From Gymnopus androsaceus JB14 (taxonomy: Eukaryota > Basidiomycota > Agaricomycetes > Agaricales > Omphalotaceae), in contig ML769461.1 of NCBI GenBank assembly GCA_009733575.1, positions 176,399 through 240,398 on the forward strand: DNA of 64,000 bases, given 5' to 3'. Numbering within the stretch: the stretch's first letter is position 1; each line of letters starts with the position of its first letter. Positions 10,295 to 20,433 of the stretch are shown here, in pieces. A program made the translations under genes and the position numbers. The notes under the pieces are model-generated. The model ran no database searches. It saw nothing but the letters and a program-made list of their open reading frames with translations, and was not told where the DNA came from.

Positions 10295-12024
10295 ATGTCC
10301 CATTCTGGATCTGAGGATGAACTTGACACCTTGCCTCAGGCTCATGCCAGTTCTTCGACGTTCCAAGACCGTTCTGGTCGCTCCCAGAACACTTCTAGAG
10401 TCTCAAGGTCGAGTCCTGTACCATCTAAGCCCCCCAAAGTCGCTTCTACTACTCCCAAAACGCTCTCACAGCCCTCCTCATCGCGATCTGCTCCGATCCA
10501 AGCTGATCAAGGCAGATCTGGTGATCCTACCACTTCAAAATCGCTCTCACAGCCCTCTTCATCGCTGATCTGCTCCGATCCAAGCTGATCAAGGCAGATC
10601 CAGCCATCTCACTGCTTCCTCCTCAGCATTCTGAGCATCCTAACCTCGAATATCGTCCCAGGGCCAGTGCATCTTCATCAAGGCATGTTGAATTTGCCCC
10701 TGATCACCCTAGGAATCACTCCTCACCCCTCCAGGACCGCCTTTTGGACCATCCCACCGCATCTAGTGCTGATCCAGCCTCAGATGATGTCGGATACACT
10801 GCACAAAGGCTGGAGGAGGTCGTGGAACGCTTCAGGCATCGTAAAATTAGTATCAAGGATGCTTTTCAGGCCTTCAAGGTCATCACTACTGACTCCACTG
10901 TTGTCACTGACTATGTCCAGCAGTGCTTGCAGATTCAGAGAGAAGAGCACGCTGTTCAACACCATGTTCCTGCTCCTGAACAAGGTGATGATCAGGAGGA
11001 TCCTCCGCAGCTTACACAAGCTCAAGCAGCTAATCAAGCTGCATGGGCTCAAATGGAAGCTGCTGTTGAAGCTGCCCAAGTTGAGCATGGTGAACTGTCT
11101 GGTGCTGATGCAGAAAGGGTTCAAGCTGGTCATGCTGCTTTGGCTAGACTGCTCTCTGCTGCTACACCCTCTTCTTCACCGTCATCTTCCATTCCAGCTT
11201 CGCTTTTGCAAGCAGCTCCTCACCTGGCTAAGTTACAGGTTCCAGCCACAGTCCCTGTTCATGTCAGAGAGACTTGGAAGCTCCGCCAACTCTTTGCTTC
11301 TGAGAGTAACCTTGACCCAGTTGTCAATGGTTTGGCTGCACAACCTTTTGCAGACCCTCTCCCACTTTCTCTCCTTAAGCTGGTTGTTAAGGATAGATAT
11401 GTCGATTTTGACAAAGTCTACGGTGGCTTTACTGGCCCCACTGCACTCCAGGATGATACCAAAGACTTTGGTACTGAGTTTACACTGGTCCGTAAAGACC
11501 AGGTTGTCCGGAGTATTGCAATTACCACTGAGGCACAATGGATTCGCTGCTTTGAAGCTTGGCTTGAACCACTTTTGGTTGTCTATCCTCATCGTAAAGA
11601 GGAGTTGGCTATCTACAGGTCAAATATCATGGAGTATTTCCGCTCTGGTGATCCTTCCATTGCAATCCGCATTGACAAGGATGCTAGGAGTAAAGCTGCC
11701 AATTCTCCATTTGACCTCAGCAGCCAAGACAACTTTAGGACTCTTCTTCTCAAAGAGCTTCTTCATGTTAGCTCAAAGAAGAGATCTGCTCCTGCTCCTA
11801 CTTCAACCTCTCCAGCTTCATCTTCACGTTCTGCTAAACGCCTGGACACTCCTTGCATTCTCTGGAATGAGGACAGGTGCAGTGAGCCATGCAAGAACAA
11901 TAGGAAGCATGGTTACTGCTCTGAGTGTGGGGAACAGCACAAAGCCATTGACTCCTCCTCTTGCTACACAAAGCTCACTACAAGACGTCGAAATCAGACT
12001 AGAAGCAGCAATGCAAGGCCCTAA
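10295..12024 (+). pseudogene. Ngaro Gag, one frameshift
   Basis: Structural protein of the retroelement particle. The natural start appears to be the ATG at 10295 (MSHSGSEDELDTLPQ), 45 nt after the end of A1. Its frame closes at 10588, while the rest of Gag is open in the next frame through 12024. The shift lies near 10567 in a locally duplicated Ser/Pro-rich segment (copies near 10460 and 10545 differing by one inserted T). After a Ser/Pro-rich N-terminus come an Ala/Gln-rich coiled region (about 10980-11150), a conserved core ending near 11760, and a C-terminal cysteine cluster CILWNEDRCSEPC...YCSECGEQH typical of Ngaro Gag zinc motifs. The stop overlaps the start of ORF2. No good ATG exists in the second frame before about 11050, so this copy probably makes little full-length Gag. 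Confidence 0.75.
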
Positions 12025-13879
12025 ATCACTAGCTGGGTCCAAACGTAGTGCTGATGTAGAATTGAGCTCTGCACCTCGTTTTAAAAGAGGCTATGTTTTT
12101 TCCTCAGACAGTAAATCTTCCAATATCATTCCTCCCAGTATTTATTCCACTTACACTGCACCTCCTCTACCTTCTCCACCTGAACATCTCTTGAGCAATC
12201 CTCAGATTCAAGCTACTCTCAAAGCTATGGACAAATATATCAAAGTTGAAACTCCTTTCAACATTGATCGCTTAGAACTCTTGTTTTCCACTCATCCTAA
12301 TCAGCCCTTTGTGGCTTCTGTCATTAAATCTCTCAGACAGGGATTCTGGCCTTTCTATGATGCAGAGTGGGAAGAAGAATCTAAACAGCACATTGATAAT
12401 TATGTGTCTGAACCTGAGGACATAGCTGCACTGAGATCACACAGAGATCAGGAAGTCGCAGCTGGAAGGTGGTCTGAAGCTCTACCAGAAGACTTTGTTC
12501 TTCTTCCTGGAATGAAAGTTTCCCCCATGTTTGTAGTCTGGCAGAAGGGAAAACCTCGAATTGTCATGGATCAAACTGGCTCTGGTCTCAATGATAATAT
12601 TCCTAAGGCTGAAGGCAAGGTCAAATATGATGATATGCACACCTTCGGCCAAGTTCTTAATGATATACTCAAGGAGCACCCTCATGAAGAACTTGTTCTG
12701 TTCAAAAGCGATGTTGCCAAAGCTTTTCTCAATCTACCTGGACATCCACTTTGGCAACTATGCCAAGTTGTAACAGTGGATGGTAGATATTACATTGTGC
12801 GACGTCTAGTTTTCGGAACTCGTACTGCACCCCGTTGTTGGTGTAGTTTTTCTGGACTACTTTGCTGGTTTGGTTCAGTCAAGCTTGGTATTGTTGGTCT
12901 TCATGTCTACATGGATGACTTTTATGGCTGGGACTTTAAAAGGAATCTGGTCAAGTTTCATAACCAACTCCGACCTAGCAGACAAGTCCAACTTCTCTTA
13001 TTCTGGGATCACATTCTCTGTCCTTATGAAGATAGGAAACAAGAGTCTGGAGTCACTCTCAAAATTATTGGCTTTTGGGTTGATATTATCAAGGGATCCA
13101 TCTCACTTACACCAGAGTCTATTCAGGTTCTGGTTTCAGAAATCGATGCATTCCTTTCATCCCCACTGCGTAAAGCTGCACTCCGAGATTGGCAACGTCT
13201 TGCTGGCTCTTTGAACTGGTCTCTCAATGTCCTGCCTTGGGCTAGACCTGCTCTCAATGAGATGTACCGGAAAATGAGTGGTAAAACACTCCAATTCCGA
13301 GCTATTCCTATCAATGGTGAGGTACACAGAGATCTTACTTGGTTCTCAGATCTCCTGCAGAATGCAATTGGCATTCGCTTTGTTGATTCACAAACATGGG
13401 AGGACAGTATGGCTGACTTTGTGGGTTGGACTGATGCTAGTAACACTGGTCTATCTTTTGTGTATGCTGGTAATGGCTTCTGCTACCAACTCCACTCTAC
13501 AGAAGGTAAAACTCCGGTTGACATCTTCTTCAGAGAACTACTTGCCATACTCTCCCTGCTTCATCACATTGCATCCAAACCCACTCCACCTCGCCACATT
13601 CTCATTCACTCTGACAGCCTTGACTCTGTTGAGGTTCTCAATTCACTTTCTGCAAGAGAGCAATCTCACAATGCAATCCTCCTTGCTATTTCTGCAATTG
13701 TGCTCAAGACAGGTGTGGATCTTCGAGTTCGTCACATTGCTGGCAAGAAGAACATCAAGGCAGACTTGCTATCTCGCCTTTTGATTGAGGATTACAAGCT
13801 TCAATTCCCCTCTGATCGCGTCCGCCTTTTTGAGCCCCCAAGGGAGCTACTGCCGGCGCGATGGAGAGAGTCCTTTTAG
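12011..13879 (+). CDS. Ngaro reverse transcriptase / RNase H
   Basis: Copies the element RNA into DNA. I place the start at the ATG at 12011, which overlaps the Gag stop (12022-12024) by 14 nt in another frame. The same frame is open back to 10667, but that part only shadows gag and has no family-like content. The protein is about 622 residues. The RT domain includes the KPRIVMDQTGSGLND region, SDVAKAFLNLP, and the catalytic YMDDF with Tyr near residue 300. RNase H follows with WTDASNTG near residue 473, a Glu in RELLAIL, HSDSLDS, and a final Asp in KNIKADLLSRL. There is no protease or integrase domain. The end overlaps the recombinase start by 19 nt. No stop or frameshift is visible. Confidence 0.88.
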   Translation: MQGPKSLAGSKRSADVELSSAPRFKRGYVFSSDSKSSNIIPPSIYSTYTAPPLPSPPEHLLSNPQIQATLKAMDKYIKVETPFNIDRLELLFSTHPNQPFVASVIKSLRQGFWPFYDAEWEEESKQHIDNYVSEPEDIAALRSHRDQEVAAGRWSEALPEDFVLLPGMKVSPMFVVWQKGKPRIVMDQTGSGLNDNIPKAEGKVKYDDMHTFGQVLNDILKEHPHEELVLFKSDVAKAFLNLPGHPLWQLCQVVTVDGRYYIVRRLVFGTRTAPRCWCSFSGLLCWFGSVKLGIVGLHVYMDDFYGWDFKRNLVKFHNQLRPSRQVQLLLFWDHILCPYEDRKQESGVTLKIIGFWVDIIKGSISLTPESIQVLVSEIDAFLSSPLRKAALRDWQRLAGSLNWSLNVLPWARPALNEMYRKMSGKTLQFRAIPINGEVHRDLTWFSDLLQNAIGIRFVDSQTWEDSMADFVGWTDASNTGLSFVYAGNGFCYQLHSTEGKTPVDIFFRELLAILSLLHHIASKPTPPRHILIHSDSLDSVEVLNSLSAREQSHNAILLAISAIVLKTGVDLRVRHIAGKKNIKADLLSRLLIEDYKLQFPSDRVRLFEPPRELLPARWRESF

Positions 13880-14868
13880 AGGCCCTGGGCGAGCACAGGC
13901 TCCGGAATGGACCCTCTGCTCGCCCACCTATGGACTTGAACAAACTTGATGATCTTGTCTTGTTTCTTCAAGCCCATGCTATTGAGACCTCTACAAAAAA
14001 TAATTATTCCACAGGAGCCAGGGATTATGTCCGCTTTTGTGCAAATCATAACCTGTCTCTGGATCCTACTCCATCTACCCTGTCTCGTTACATTGCTTTC
14101 ACTTCCAAACACATTGCCTCTGGACCCAAATATCTCACTGGGGCCCGTCACTATTTGAAGCAGTTCTATCCTCACTTTGACCAATCTCGTTCAGATCCTC
14201 TAGTTCAAGCAACTATACGAGGATCCAAGAAAATTCGTGCTGATCCAGTGAACCGCAAGCCCCCCTTGCGCACTGCTCATATCAAGGTCTTTTATGATCA
14301 ACGTCACAACTCCTACAATGATCTCCTGTTTGCAACTATTGTTTCCTGTGCATTTTATGGCTGTCATCGTATTGGTGAACTCATTGTCCCCAACCAAAAA
14401 TCACTTTTTGATTGGAGGAAGATAATCAAGCGCTCCTCACTCAAGCTTGAGACGAGGCATGCTGGATATCGGCTTCCATATCATAAGGCTGACCCATTCT
14501 ATCAAGGAACTGACATGCTGTTCACTGAACAAGAAATTGCCAATCCCGTTTCACTTTTAAAAGAGTACTGTGCAGCCAGAGACAAGCTCCATGGTGCAAG
14601 ACCAGCTCTTTTCATTTGCGAAGATGGGTCACTCCCAAACCGGTCTTGGTTTGACTCTATGTTTTATGCTGTTATGGGTAAAGAATTTGGAGGGCACTCC
14701 TGCCGAGCTGGGGGTGCTACATTCTATGCCAGCCTTGGGCTAGCAGAAACCATTATTATGGCTCTTGGTCGGTGGTCTTCCTCTGCTTGGAAGATTTACA
14801 TCAGAGATAATCCAGCTGTTCGTGCAGAATTGCAGCTAGCAGTACTCCGACTTCAAAGATCATTATAA
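13861..14868 (+). CDS. Ngaro tyrosine recombinase
   Basis: Integrates the circular DNA copy by site-specific-type recombination. The 335-residue protein has a SAM-like N-terminal binding domain (about residues 25-110) and a C-terminal catalytic domain. The catalytic residues are readable: Arg in GCHRIGEL near residue 170, His and Arg in GGHSCRAGG near 279 and 282, Trp in GRWSS near 305, and the nucleophile Tyr in WKIYIRDNP near 313. The ATG at 13861 overlaps the end of the RT frame by 19 nt, a common arrangement for downstream translation in these elements. Intact in this copy; fragments with the same residues lie at 25935-26904 (minus) and 20434-20728 (minus). Confidence 0.9.
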   Translation: MERVLLEALGEHRLRNGPSARPPMDLNKLDDLVLFLQAHAIETSTKNNYSTGARDYVRFCANHNLSLDPTPSTLSRYIAFTSKHIASGPKYLTGARHYLKQFYPHFDQSRSDPLVQATIRGSKKIRADPVNRKPPLRTAHIKVFYDQRHNSYNDLLFATIVSCAFYGCHRIGELIVPNQKSLFDWRKIIKRSSLKLETRHAGYRLPYHKADPFYQGTDMLFTEQEIANPVSLLKEYCAARDKLHGARPALFICEDGSLPNRSWFDSMFYAVMGKEFGGHSCRAGGATFYASLGLAETIIMALGRWSSSAWKIYIRDNPAVRAELQLAVLRLQRSL

Positions 14869-14947
14869 CCTCCTTTCAACTCGCGTCTCATTCACATTTC
14901 CTTCACCGCCATCCACCCCACAACAACATCTCATAGCATTCCCTTAT

Positions 14948-15034
14948 AGCACTTCATGATCCGCTTAATTTATGGACCTCTGGTCCGAGTTTTGGCTAAC
15001 CTTATCATCTCCCTCTGAGTGAGAAAGGCAGAGG
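14948..15034 (+). repeat. Ngaro B1 repeat
   Basis: 87 bp from AGCACTTCATGATCC to GGCAGAGG, identical by eye to B2 at 16096-16182. It follows the recombinase stop by about 80 bp and abuts A2. In the Ngaro model the B1-A2 junction templates second-strand completion of the circular intermediate. Confidence 0.9.
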
Positions 15035-15984
15035 TCGACATGAAGGCGGATTCCAGAGGTAGGGAGCTTTTCTGCAGGCCTCAGCAAACAACAGATCTTC
15101 TGCAGCAATTGTAATGCACAATTCATCGCTTTTTAGCGCACATGAATTCATTTACACAATTGCTGCACTTCCTATATCCTCTTTGCCACCCCTAGTGCAC
15201 GCAAATAGAGTTCGATATGCTCTACAATATTGGCTTACCAACCATGCTTCTATCTTCAGTATCTATGGTGCATCGCAGCAATGTATCACAACTTGCTCAA
15301 CTCCAAATTCTGAGCAACTTGGTCATTTCGCTCTTATTCAATGCTTTCCGTTGATTAAAGCGTTACTGTGTTCAGTCCATATTTCCAGCGTACCGTCACG
15401 GTCATTTGTGCGCAAGCAGCTTGTTAATAGCTATCGTGGTTGGCACGCTATGTTCCATTCTAGGGACATGCTCAACTCGCTTTTTCGAGTTATATCATTC
15501 ATCAGCCAGGTCATGGGGCCATGGTCAGATGCCCTCAGTCTCATCCAGGTGCCGGAGTTCCGAGCAGAGGCCTGTGTGAGAATGCCCTGAGGCGTCCTGA
15601 TTCCTTGTGCTCCTTGCTTCCTTTCCCCCATCATCTCTCTCAGTGTTGGGTAAGGCTGGTTGTCCGCTCTCCACAGCTCTGATAGCTCTAACATCACTTC
15701 CCAGCACATCCTTACATCTGTACAGACTACTAGCTTCGAGTTTACAGTATCTCAGATACAAGGATCTGGTATGGCTTCGCATTTTTTACCTTGATCTTGT
15801 CACTGAACAGAGCCCACAACACATCTAGCCAGATCTAAACACATCCAGTGCACATTCCGCTTTCCTGCTTGTTAGATCACTAGATATCAGGGCTCTTGGT
15901 GCGCAGATCATGCCTGATAAGCTTTCTACATTGTACTAACAGATATCCGAGCAGATCTAGCAGGATCTGCGCATTTTTTCGTCA
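15035..15984 (+). repeat. Ngaro A2 repeat
   Basis: Second copy of the A repeat, directly joined to B1 by TC. It contains the same hairpin (AACTCG...CGAGTT) and the same TTTTTTCGTCA end. It carries an ORF of 158 codons described separately. Confidence 0.9.
15114..15590 (+). other. Open frame inside the Ngaro A repeat, coding status unknown
   Basis: A 158-codon frame (from the block SSLPPLVHANR to EACVRMP) lies within A2. Equivalent frames of 149 codons stay open in the A repeats at 23176-23625 (plus) and 28593-29042 (minus); in A1 (9406-9855) the frame is interrupted near 9606. No domain is recognisable. An antisense frame of about 92 codons overlaps it and is also open in several copies. Conservation may simply reflect recent copies. 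Confidence 0.25.
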
Positions 15985-16095
15985 CCCTCCCTCCTCTCCC
16001 TCTATTTCACATATCTGTTATCTGTTTCTCTTTCTAATTAGTGTACTTGTACCATACTATGCATTCCATTAGCTACTGGTGTTCCTGTACAGTAC

Positions 16096-16182
16096 AGCAC
16101 TTCATGATCCGCTTAATTTATGGACCTCTGGTCCGAGTTTTGGCTAACCTTATCATCTCCCTCTGAGTGAGAAAGGCAGAGG
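16096..16182 (+). repeat. Ngaro B2 repeat (right end of the element)
   Basis: 87-bp direct copy of B1; its final GGCAGAGG is the right terminus of the full element and of all solo units. Between A2 and B2 lie 111 bp (15985-16095) found in every A-B unit but not between the recombinase gene and B1. Confidence 0.9.
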
Positions 16183-16379
16183 AATAGGAGTAGCCTCATA
16201 GTTGAATATGAAAGAAACACGTCAAGAACACGTCTAATGACTGCCATCAAATTCCTGTGCTTGTGGTTTCTTTTCTCGTCTCACCTTCTTTCTATATCTC
16301 TTTTTATTTGCACTTCTGCTGCTGCATTTCCGATGTCTCTCAGTGATTTCTTTGCCACTACAGGTTTGAATACCCCTAC

Positions 16380-17844
16380 CTTAACCGTATTGTTCTCAAT
16401 TGTTTTTCATGGAAACAGTTATCTGTACTCTGGCTGTTTGTTCCATGTTCCAAGCCTGTAGAAACAGAAACTCTCTGGAACATTCAAGTGCCCTCCTCTT
16501 TCTTAATCAAAGGAGAGTCAAACTGGCAATTATTGGTCAAATACATTGGTGATCCGGTCCGATTTGAGAGTATAGTTTGACATGAAGGCAAACAACAGAT
16601 CTTCTGCAGCAATTGTAATGCACAATTCATTGCTTTTTAGCGCACATGAATTCATTTACACAATTGCTGCACTTCACTATATCCTCTTTGACACCCCTAG
16701 TGCACGCAAATAGAGTTCGATATGCTCTACATTATTGGCTTACCAACCATGCTTCTATCTTCAGTATCTATGGTGCATCGCAGCAATGTATCACAACTTG
16801 CTCAACTCCAAATTCTGAGCAACTTAGTTATTTCGCTCTTATTTAATGCCTTCTGTTGATTATAGCGTTACTGCGTTCTGTTCATATTTCAAGCACACTG
16901 TCACAGTCATTTGTGCGCAAGCAGCTTGTCAATAGCTATCGTGGTTGGCACGCTATGCTCCATTCTAGGGACATGCTCAACTCGCTTTTTCGAGTTATCA
17001 TTCATCAGCCAGGTCATGGGGCCATGGTCAGATGCCCTCAGTCTCATCCAGGTGCCGGAGTTCCGAGCAGAGGCCTGTGTGAGAATGCCCTGAGGCGTCC
17101 TGATTCCTTGTGCTCCTTGCTTCCTTTCCCCCATCACCTCTCTCAGTGCCCACTAAGGCTGGTTGTCCGCTCTCCACAGCTCTGACAGCTCTAACATCAC
17201 TTCCCAGCACATCCTTACATCTGTACAGACTACTAGCTTCGAGTTTACAGTATCTCAGATACAAGGATCTTGTATGGCTTCGCATTTTTTACCTTGATCT
17301 TGTCTCTGAACAGAACACATCTAGCCAGATCTAAACACATCCAGTGCACATTTTGCTTTCCTGCTTGTTAGATCACTAGATATCAGGGCTCTTGGTGCGC
17401 AGATCATGCATGATTAGCAATCTACATTGTACTAACAGATATCCAAGCAGATCTAGCAGGATCTGCGCATTTTTTTGTCACCCTCCCTCCTCTCCCTCTA
17501 TTTCACATATCTGTTATCTGTTTCTCTTTCCAATTAGTGTACTTGTACTTTCATTTATGGACCTCTGGTCTGAGTTTTGGCTAAGCTTATCATCTCCCTC
17601 TGAGTGAGAAAGGCAGAGGCCCTCTGCCTATCAAAGGAACTCGTCAGTAGAGAGACTGGAGCGAGCGACACAATTGTCTCATGATCTGGAAGAGAATTGT
17701 TGCAATGTTTAGTCCGGAAGGTTATGCTTCTTTTGCAAAACCTCCTATGGCCAGCGGCCATATTAAGGAGACATTTGCTGCTGAACTTATGGAGAGTAAT
17801 TTGGCCCTTTGCCCTGCTGTTACCATCACTATACCCGCGTCATG
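16380..17844 (+). pseudogene. Unidentified coding fragment split by Ngaro copy III
   Basis: A frame upstream of the insertion reads VETETLWNIQVPSSFLIKGE and continues ...YIGDPVRFESIV up to 16577. Joining it to the right flank at 17620 continues in frame as SPLPIKGTRQ, then a stop at about 17648. Beyond that stop the same frame reads ERHNCLMIWKRIVAMFSPEG and ends in VTITIPAS at about 17844. Amino-acid composition looks like real protein, but I do not recognise the family. The TAG could be a decayed base or lie in an intron. The sequence from 16183 to 16380 directly after Ngaro copy II shows only a short hydrophobic ORF. From 17845 to 18112 I see nothing. Confidence 0.35.
16579..17619 (+). mobile_element. 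Ngaro copy III: diverged solo A-B unit
   Basis: It starts GACATGAAGG but lacks about 40 bp immediately after, keeps the A hairpin, and ends GGCAGAGG. B has lost its centre. Several variants differ from copy II A2 (for example CAGCACACTGTCACAGTC-like changes near 16890), so it is an older or separate lineage. It interrupts the coding fragment described above without a visible target duplication. Confidence 0.8.
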
Positions 17845-18112
17845 ACTACTTTATGATTATTCTACTGCTCTGGCGCTTTGCTGCCCTCATTACTACTTGT
17901 AATTGTACTAGCTAATAGTTCTATACACACAGTACCGGCTTGCCTAGGAGAGACTACCGCTCTCTCCCACTATATACATATACTTGCCATTCTCAGTAAC
18001 ACAAGCATCCAAATTTTATTAATAGCAAGCACCTTTATACATAGATAGATGGTACGACCAAACACTTTTGAAAGCAACATGAGACAAAAGGATAAGTAGT
18101 ACAGATTGGGTG

Positions 18113-20019
18113 TTATGATAAAATACCAACCCGATTTTGCTCCTCTGCAATCCACCTGGCCAAGTCCTTCCGGTCTAGCCATAAATTGAATGGAAATGAT
18201 TCTGGATTATCAGCTGCTCCTACAATCACATTTCCCTCCTTCCATGCTATCTCTGCCATCCGTCGAAGAGTGCAATATGTTTTCTTTGGGAACATTTTCT
18301 CCCAACGCGATACTTTGCACAGCAGGTGTTCAACAAAGATAGCATTGAAACAAAGCCAATCTTTGTCTGCAGGAGTGAGTACTCATAGCCACGGAAAAAA
18401 ATGGTCCAGGTCACATTTGCATTTGAACTTGCAATCTTCAGTCCATTTTGGAAAGGAGATCACAAAAAAATTTGAGTGGGTGAATATGTTGTATTGATGG
18501 TGATAAACAGCCTCAGAAAGTATGGGGCTTATAATGCAAGTATGAGAATGTAAAACGACCAAGTATATGAGTAGTATCAAAAAAGGTGGACCATTTTTTT
18601 CCGTGGCCACGAGTAAATGGTCCAAAGCATCATATACACACTGGAATGCTGCTTGAACATGAGTCTCTGCTGATTGTGCATTTACCTGAAGACCAAGACG
18701 CTGAAGTCCTTCAAATGCACCCATACATTTATTGGCTCGAAAAATCTTTGCCATAGTGTCACAACTAGGGAGATCGCAGAGTCCTAAGAGGGCAAGTGTA
18801 TTTGCAAACTGCATTTGGGTGATTCCAGAGCCAAATCCTGGTATACCAATGTCTTTCGCAAGCTGCAATGTGTCATTGAAAGTGAACATTGGACAAATCT
18901 GGGCATCAAACAAAGGACGATGGGAACTAGGGTCACGCTCAAATGAAAGCCAAGAACATGGCGTACCCCAGCACTTCATGTTATCAAGGACAACAGACCA
19001 ATCTGCCTCATAAGCTTGTTCAAATACTCTACAGTGATACAAGCAGCTGCATTTGTGAACCACTGTTGATGCAAGTAGCGGCGGAAAAACCTATCTGTTT
19101 TGATGCCCTGACCAGTTCCTAGGAGAACTAGGAGATTGGAGAGAGTATAGTTGTTGCCGAGCAAGTTCCTGCCTGCAAAGCTATCTCAAACCATTGACTG
19201 ATAGAAGTTGGAAGCTCAAACAGGTTGATAGTGGTCTGGGTCTCGTACTGCTGACTTGCTATTGGTGATGGGATCCTCTCCATGAATAAGACAGTAAAGT
19301 GAACTCTCGCCTACTGCAAGATCTCCTTTCTGCTTGTTGAGCGCTTCCCAAATCATGAAGCCTAGCATGTCTATACGTAGACCATCCACATATGGGAGGA
19401 GATTGGAAAGGGGAGATTGAGCTGGTACACAAGGAATACCAATGAAGAGAGCTGCATGACAATTCTGGGACCGTTGTAGACTACCACTTTTGCAATGACT
19501 GCGGTGGGTTGATTTAGCCATTTGTGAAAGTCCATTGGAGACAACATCAGATAACATGAAGGAAACATCCTGGACTTCTCCTGCTTCATATTCCTCTGCC
19601 AGCCATGATTCTACTGATGCAAAGATACCATAGCCTTTTAATATCTCACCTGCAATAAAAAGATCTCCACATTTCTGTGTATCAAGTAGAAGGCCAGGGT
19701 TTGATATGACCTCGAGGATCAATTTTGACGCAAAGATCCCATTGTCATCTAGCCAGTCGACCAACATATCAAGGAATGCTCCACGGGAGATACAATGGTT
19801 CAATATGGGCTGGGGCTTAGGATAACAATGTTTACTTACGTTCAGGGAAAAGGGCCCAAAAAAGGATTTCAGAAAGGCTCCCAAGTCAAAAAGAGTACTG
19901 CAAAAGGGCAAGTGAACGAGGCAAGCTGCGAGAGAAAGATATACATGCCTCAATATTTCACTGAAATAGAAGTTGCATAAAATGGTAGCAAAATTCAGAG
20001 CACATTCAAAGAGAGTCAA
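18113..20019 (-). pseudogene. Unidentified fungal gene interrupted by a 232-bp MITE
   Basis: Coding runs on the minus strand. The 5' part (20019-19216) includes FLDMLVDWLDDNGIFASKL and a segment AEEYEAGEVQDV, with a likely intron starting GTAAGT at about 19838. The middle (about 19063-18616) includes WSVVLDNMKCWGTPCSWLSF and GFGSGITQMQFANTLALLGL. The 3' part (18379-18116) includes RWEKMFPKKTYCTLRRM and ends VGILS-stop. Removing the MITE at 18382-18613 with one TA rejoins DALDHLL to TPADKDW in frame. Two one-base frame changes between 19215 and 19010 suggest it was already decaying or contains unrecognised introns. It resembles uncharacterised multi-domain agaricomycete proteins; no function can be given. 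From 20020 to 20305 I see only AT-rich sequence. Confidence 0.55.
18382..18613. mobile_element. TA-flanked MITE, family M3, copy 1
   Basis: 232 bp with inverted ends CTC(A/G)T(A/G)GCCACGGAAAA and complement, flanked by TA at 18380-18381 and 18614-18615. It is inserted in the minus-strand gene of unknown function. The second copy at 31675-31906 has the same length. Confidence 0.88.
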
Positions 20020-20305
20020 TTACGCCACAATGCAGCCCAAAAATACAGTAATCCTAAGTCAATCACACTTTAATCAGTGTCAGTTAACATTAAACAAATC
20101 TAATCGGTTTCACCAGAAGTCAAAGGATCAGTAGTACAATTGAGCGCATCTTAAGTACTTACAACAACCTACACTATTTATAAAGTAAGCAAACAAAATA
20201 CATCAATCAATAATCAAGTAAGATGTACGAACACAATTCACCAAGTACATCAAGTAGATTGTACTGTCATCCAGCCTCTTTTTCCGATGAGGAATGACAT
20301 CATAA

Positions 20306-20433
20306 GATCTAGCAGGATCTGCGCATTTTTTCATCACCCTTCCTCCTCTCCCTCTATTTCACATATCTGTTATCTGTTTCTCTTTCTAATTAGTGAACTT
20401 GTACTATACTATGCATTCCATTAGCTACTGCTA
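20306..20433 (+). mobile_element. Ngaro A-tail scrap
   Basis: End of an A repeat (GCGCATTTTTTCATCA) plus most of the A2-B2 spacer, in plus orientation, fused directly to the inverted recombinase fragment of copy IV. Probably a rearrangement junction. Confidence 0.7.

Larger units (their letters stand above)
9299..16182 (+). mobile_element. Ngaro copy II: full-length tyrosine-recombinase retrotransposon
   Basis: The order is A1 (9299-10250), gag, RT/RNase H, tyrosine recombinase, B1 (14948-15034), A2 (15035-15984), a spacer of 111 bp, B2 (16096-16182). A1/A2 (about 950 bp) and B1/B2 (87 bp) are direct repeats in split order, the hallmark of Ngaro/PAT elements as opposed to LTR elements or the inverted ends of DIRS1. 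No DDE integrase or aspartic protease is visible, as expected. The B1-A2 junction reads GGCAGAGG-TC-GACATGAAGG. No target duplication was recognised at the outer ends. The only clear coding defect is one frameshift in gag, so the element is young. Confidence 0.9.

Noticed and set aside
9299..16182. LTR retrotransposon with two LTRs
   Set aside because: The repeats are in split A1...B1-A2-B2 order, the ends lack TG...CA, there is no target duplication, and the recombinase is a tyrosine type, not a DDE integrase.
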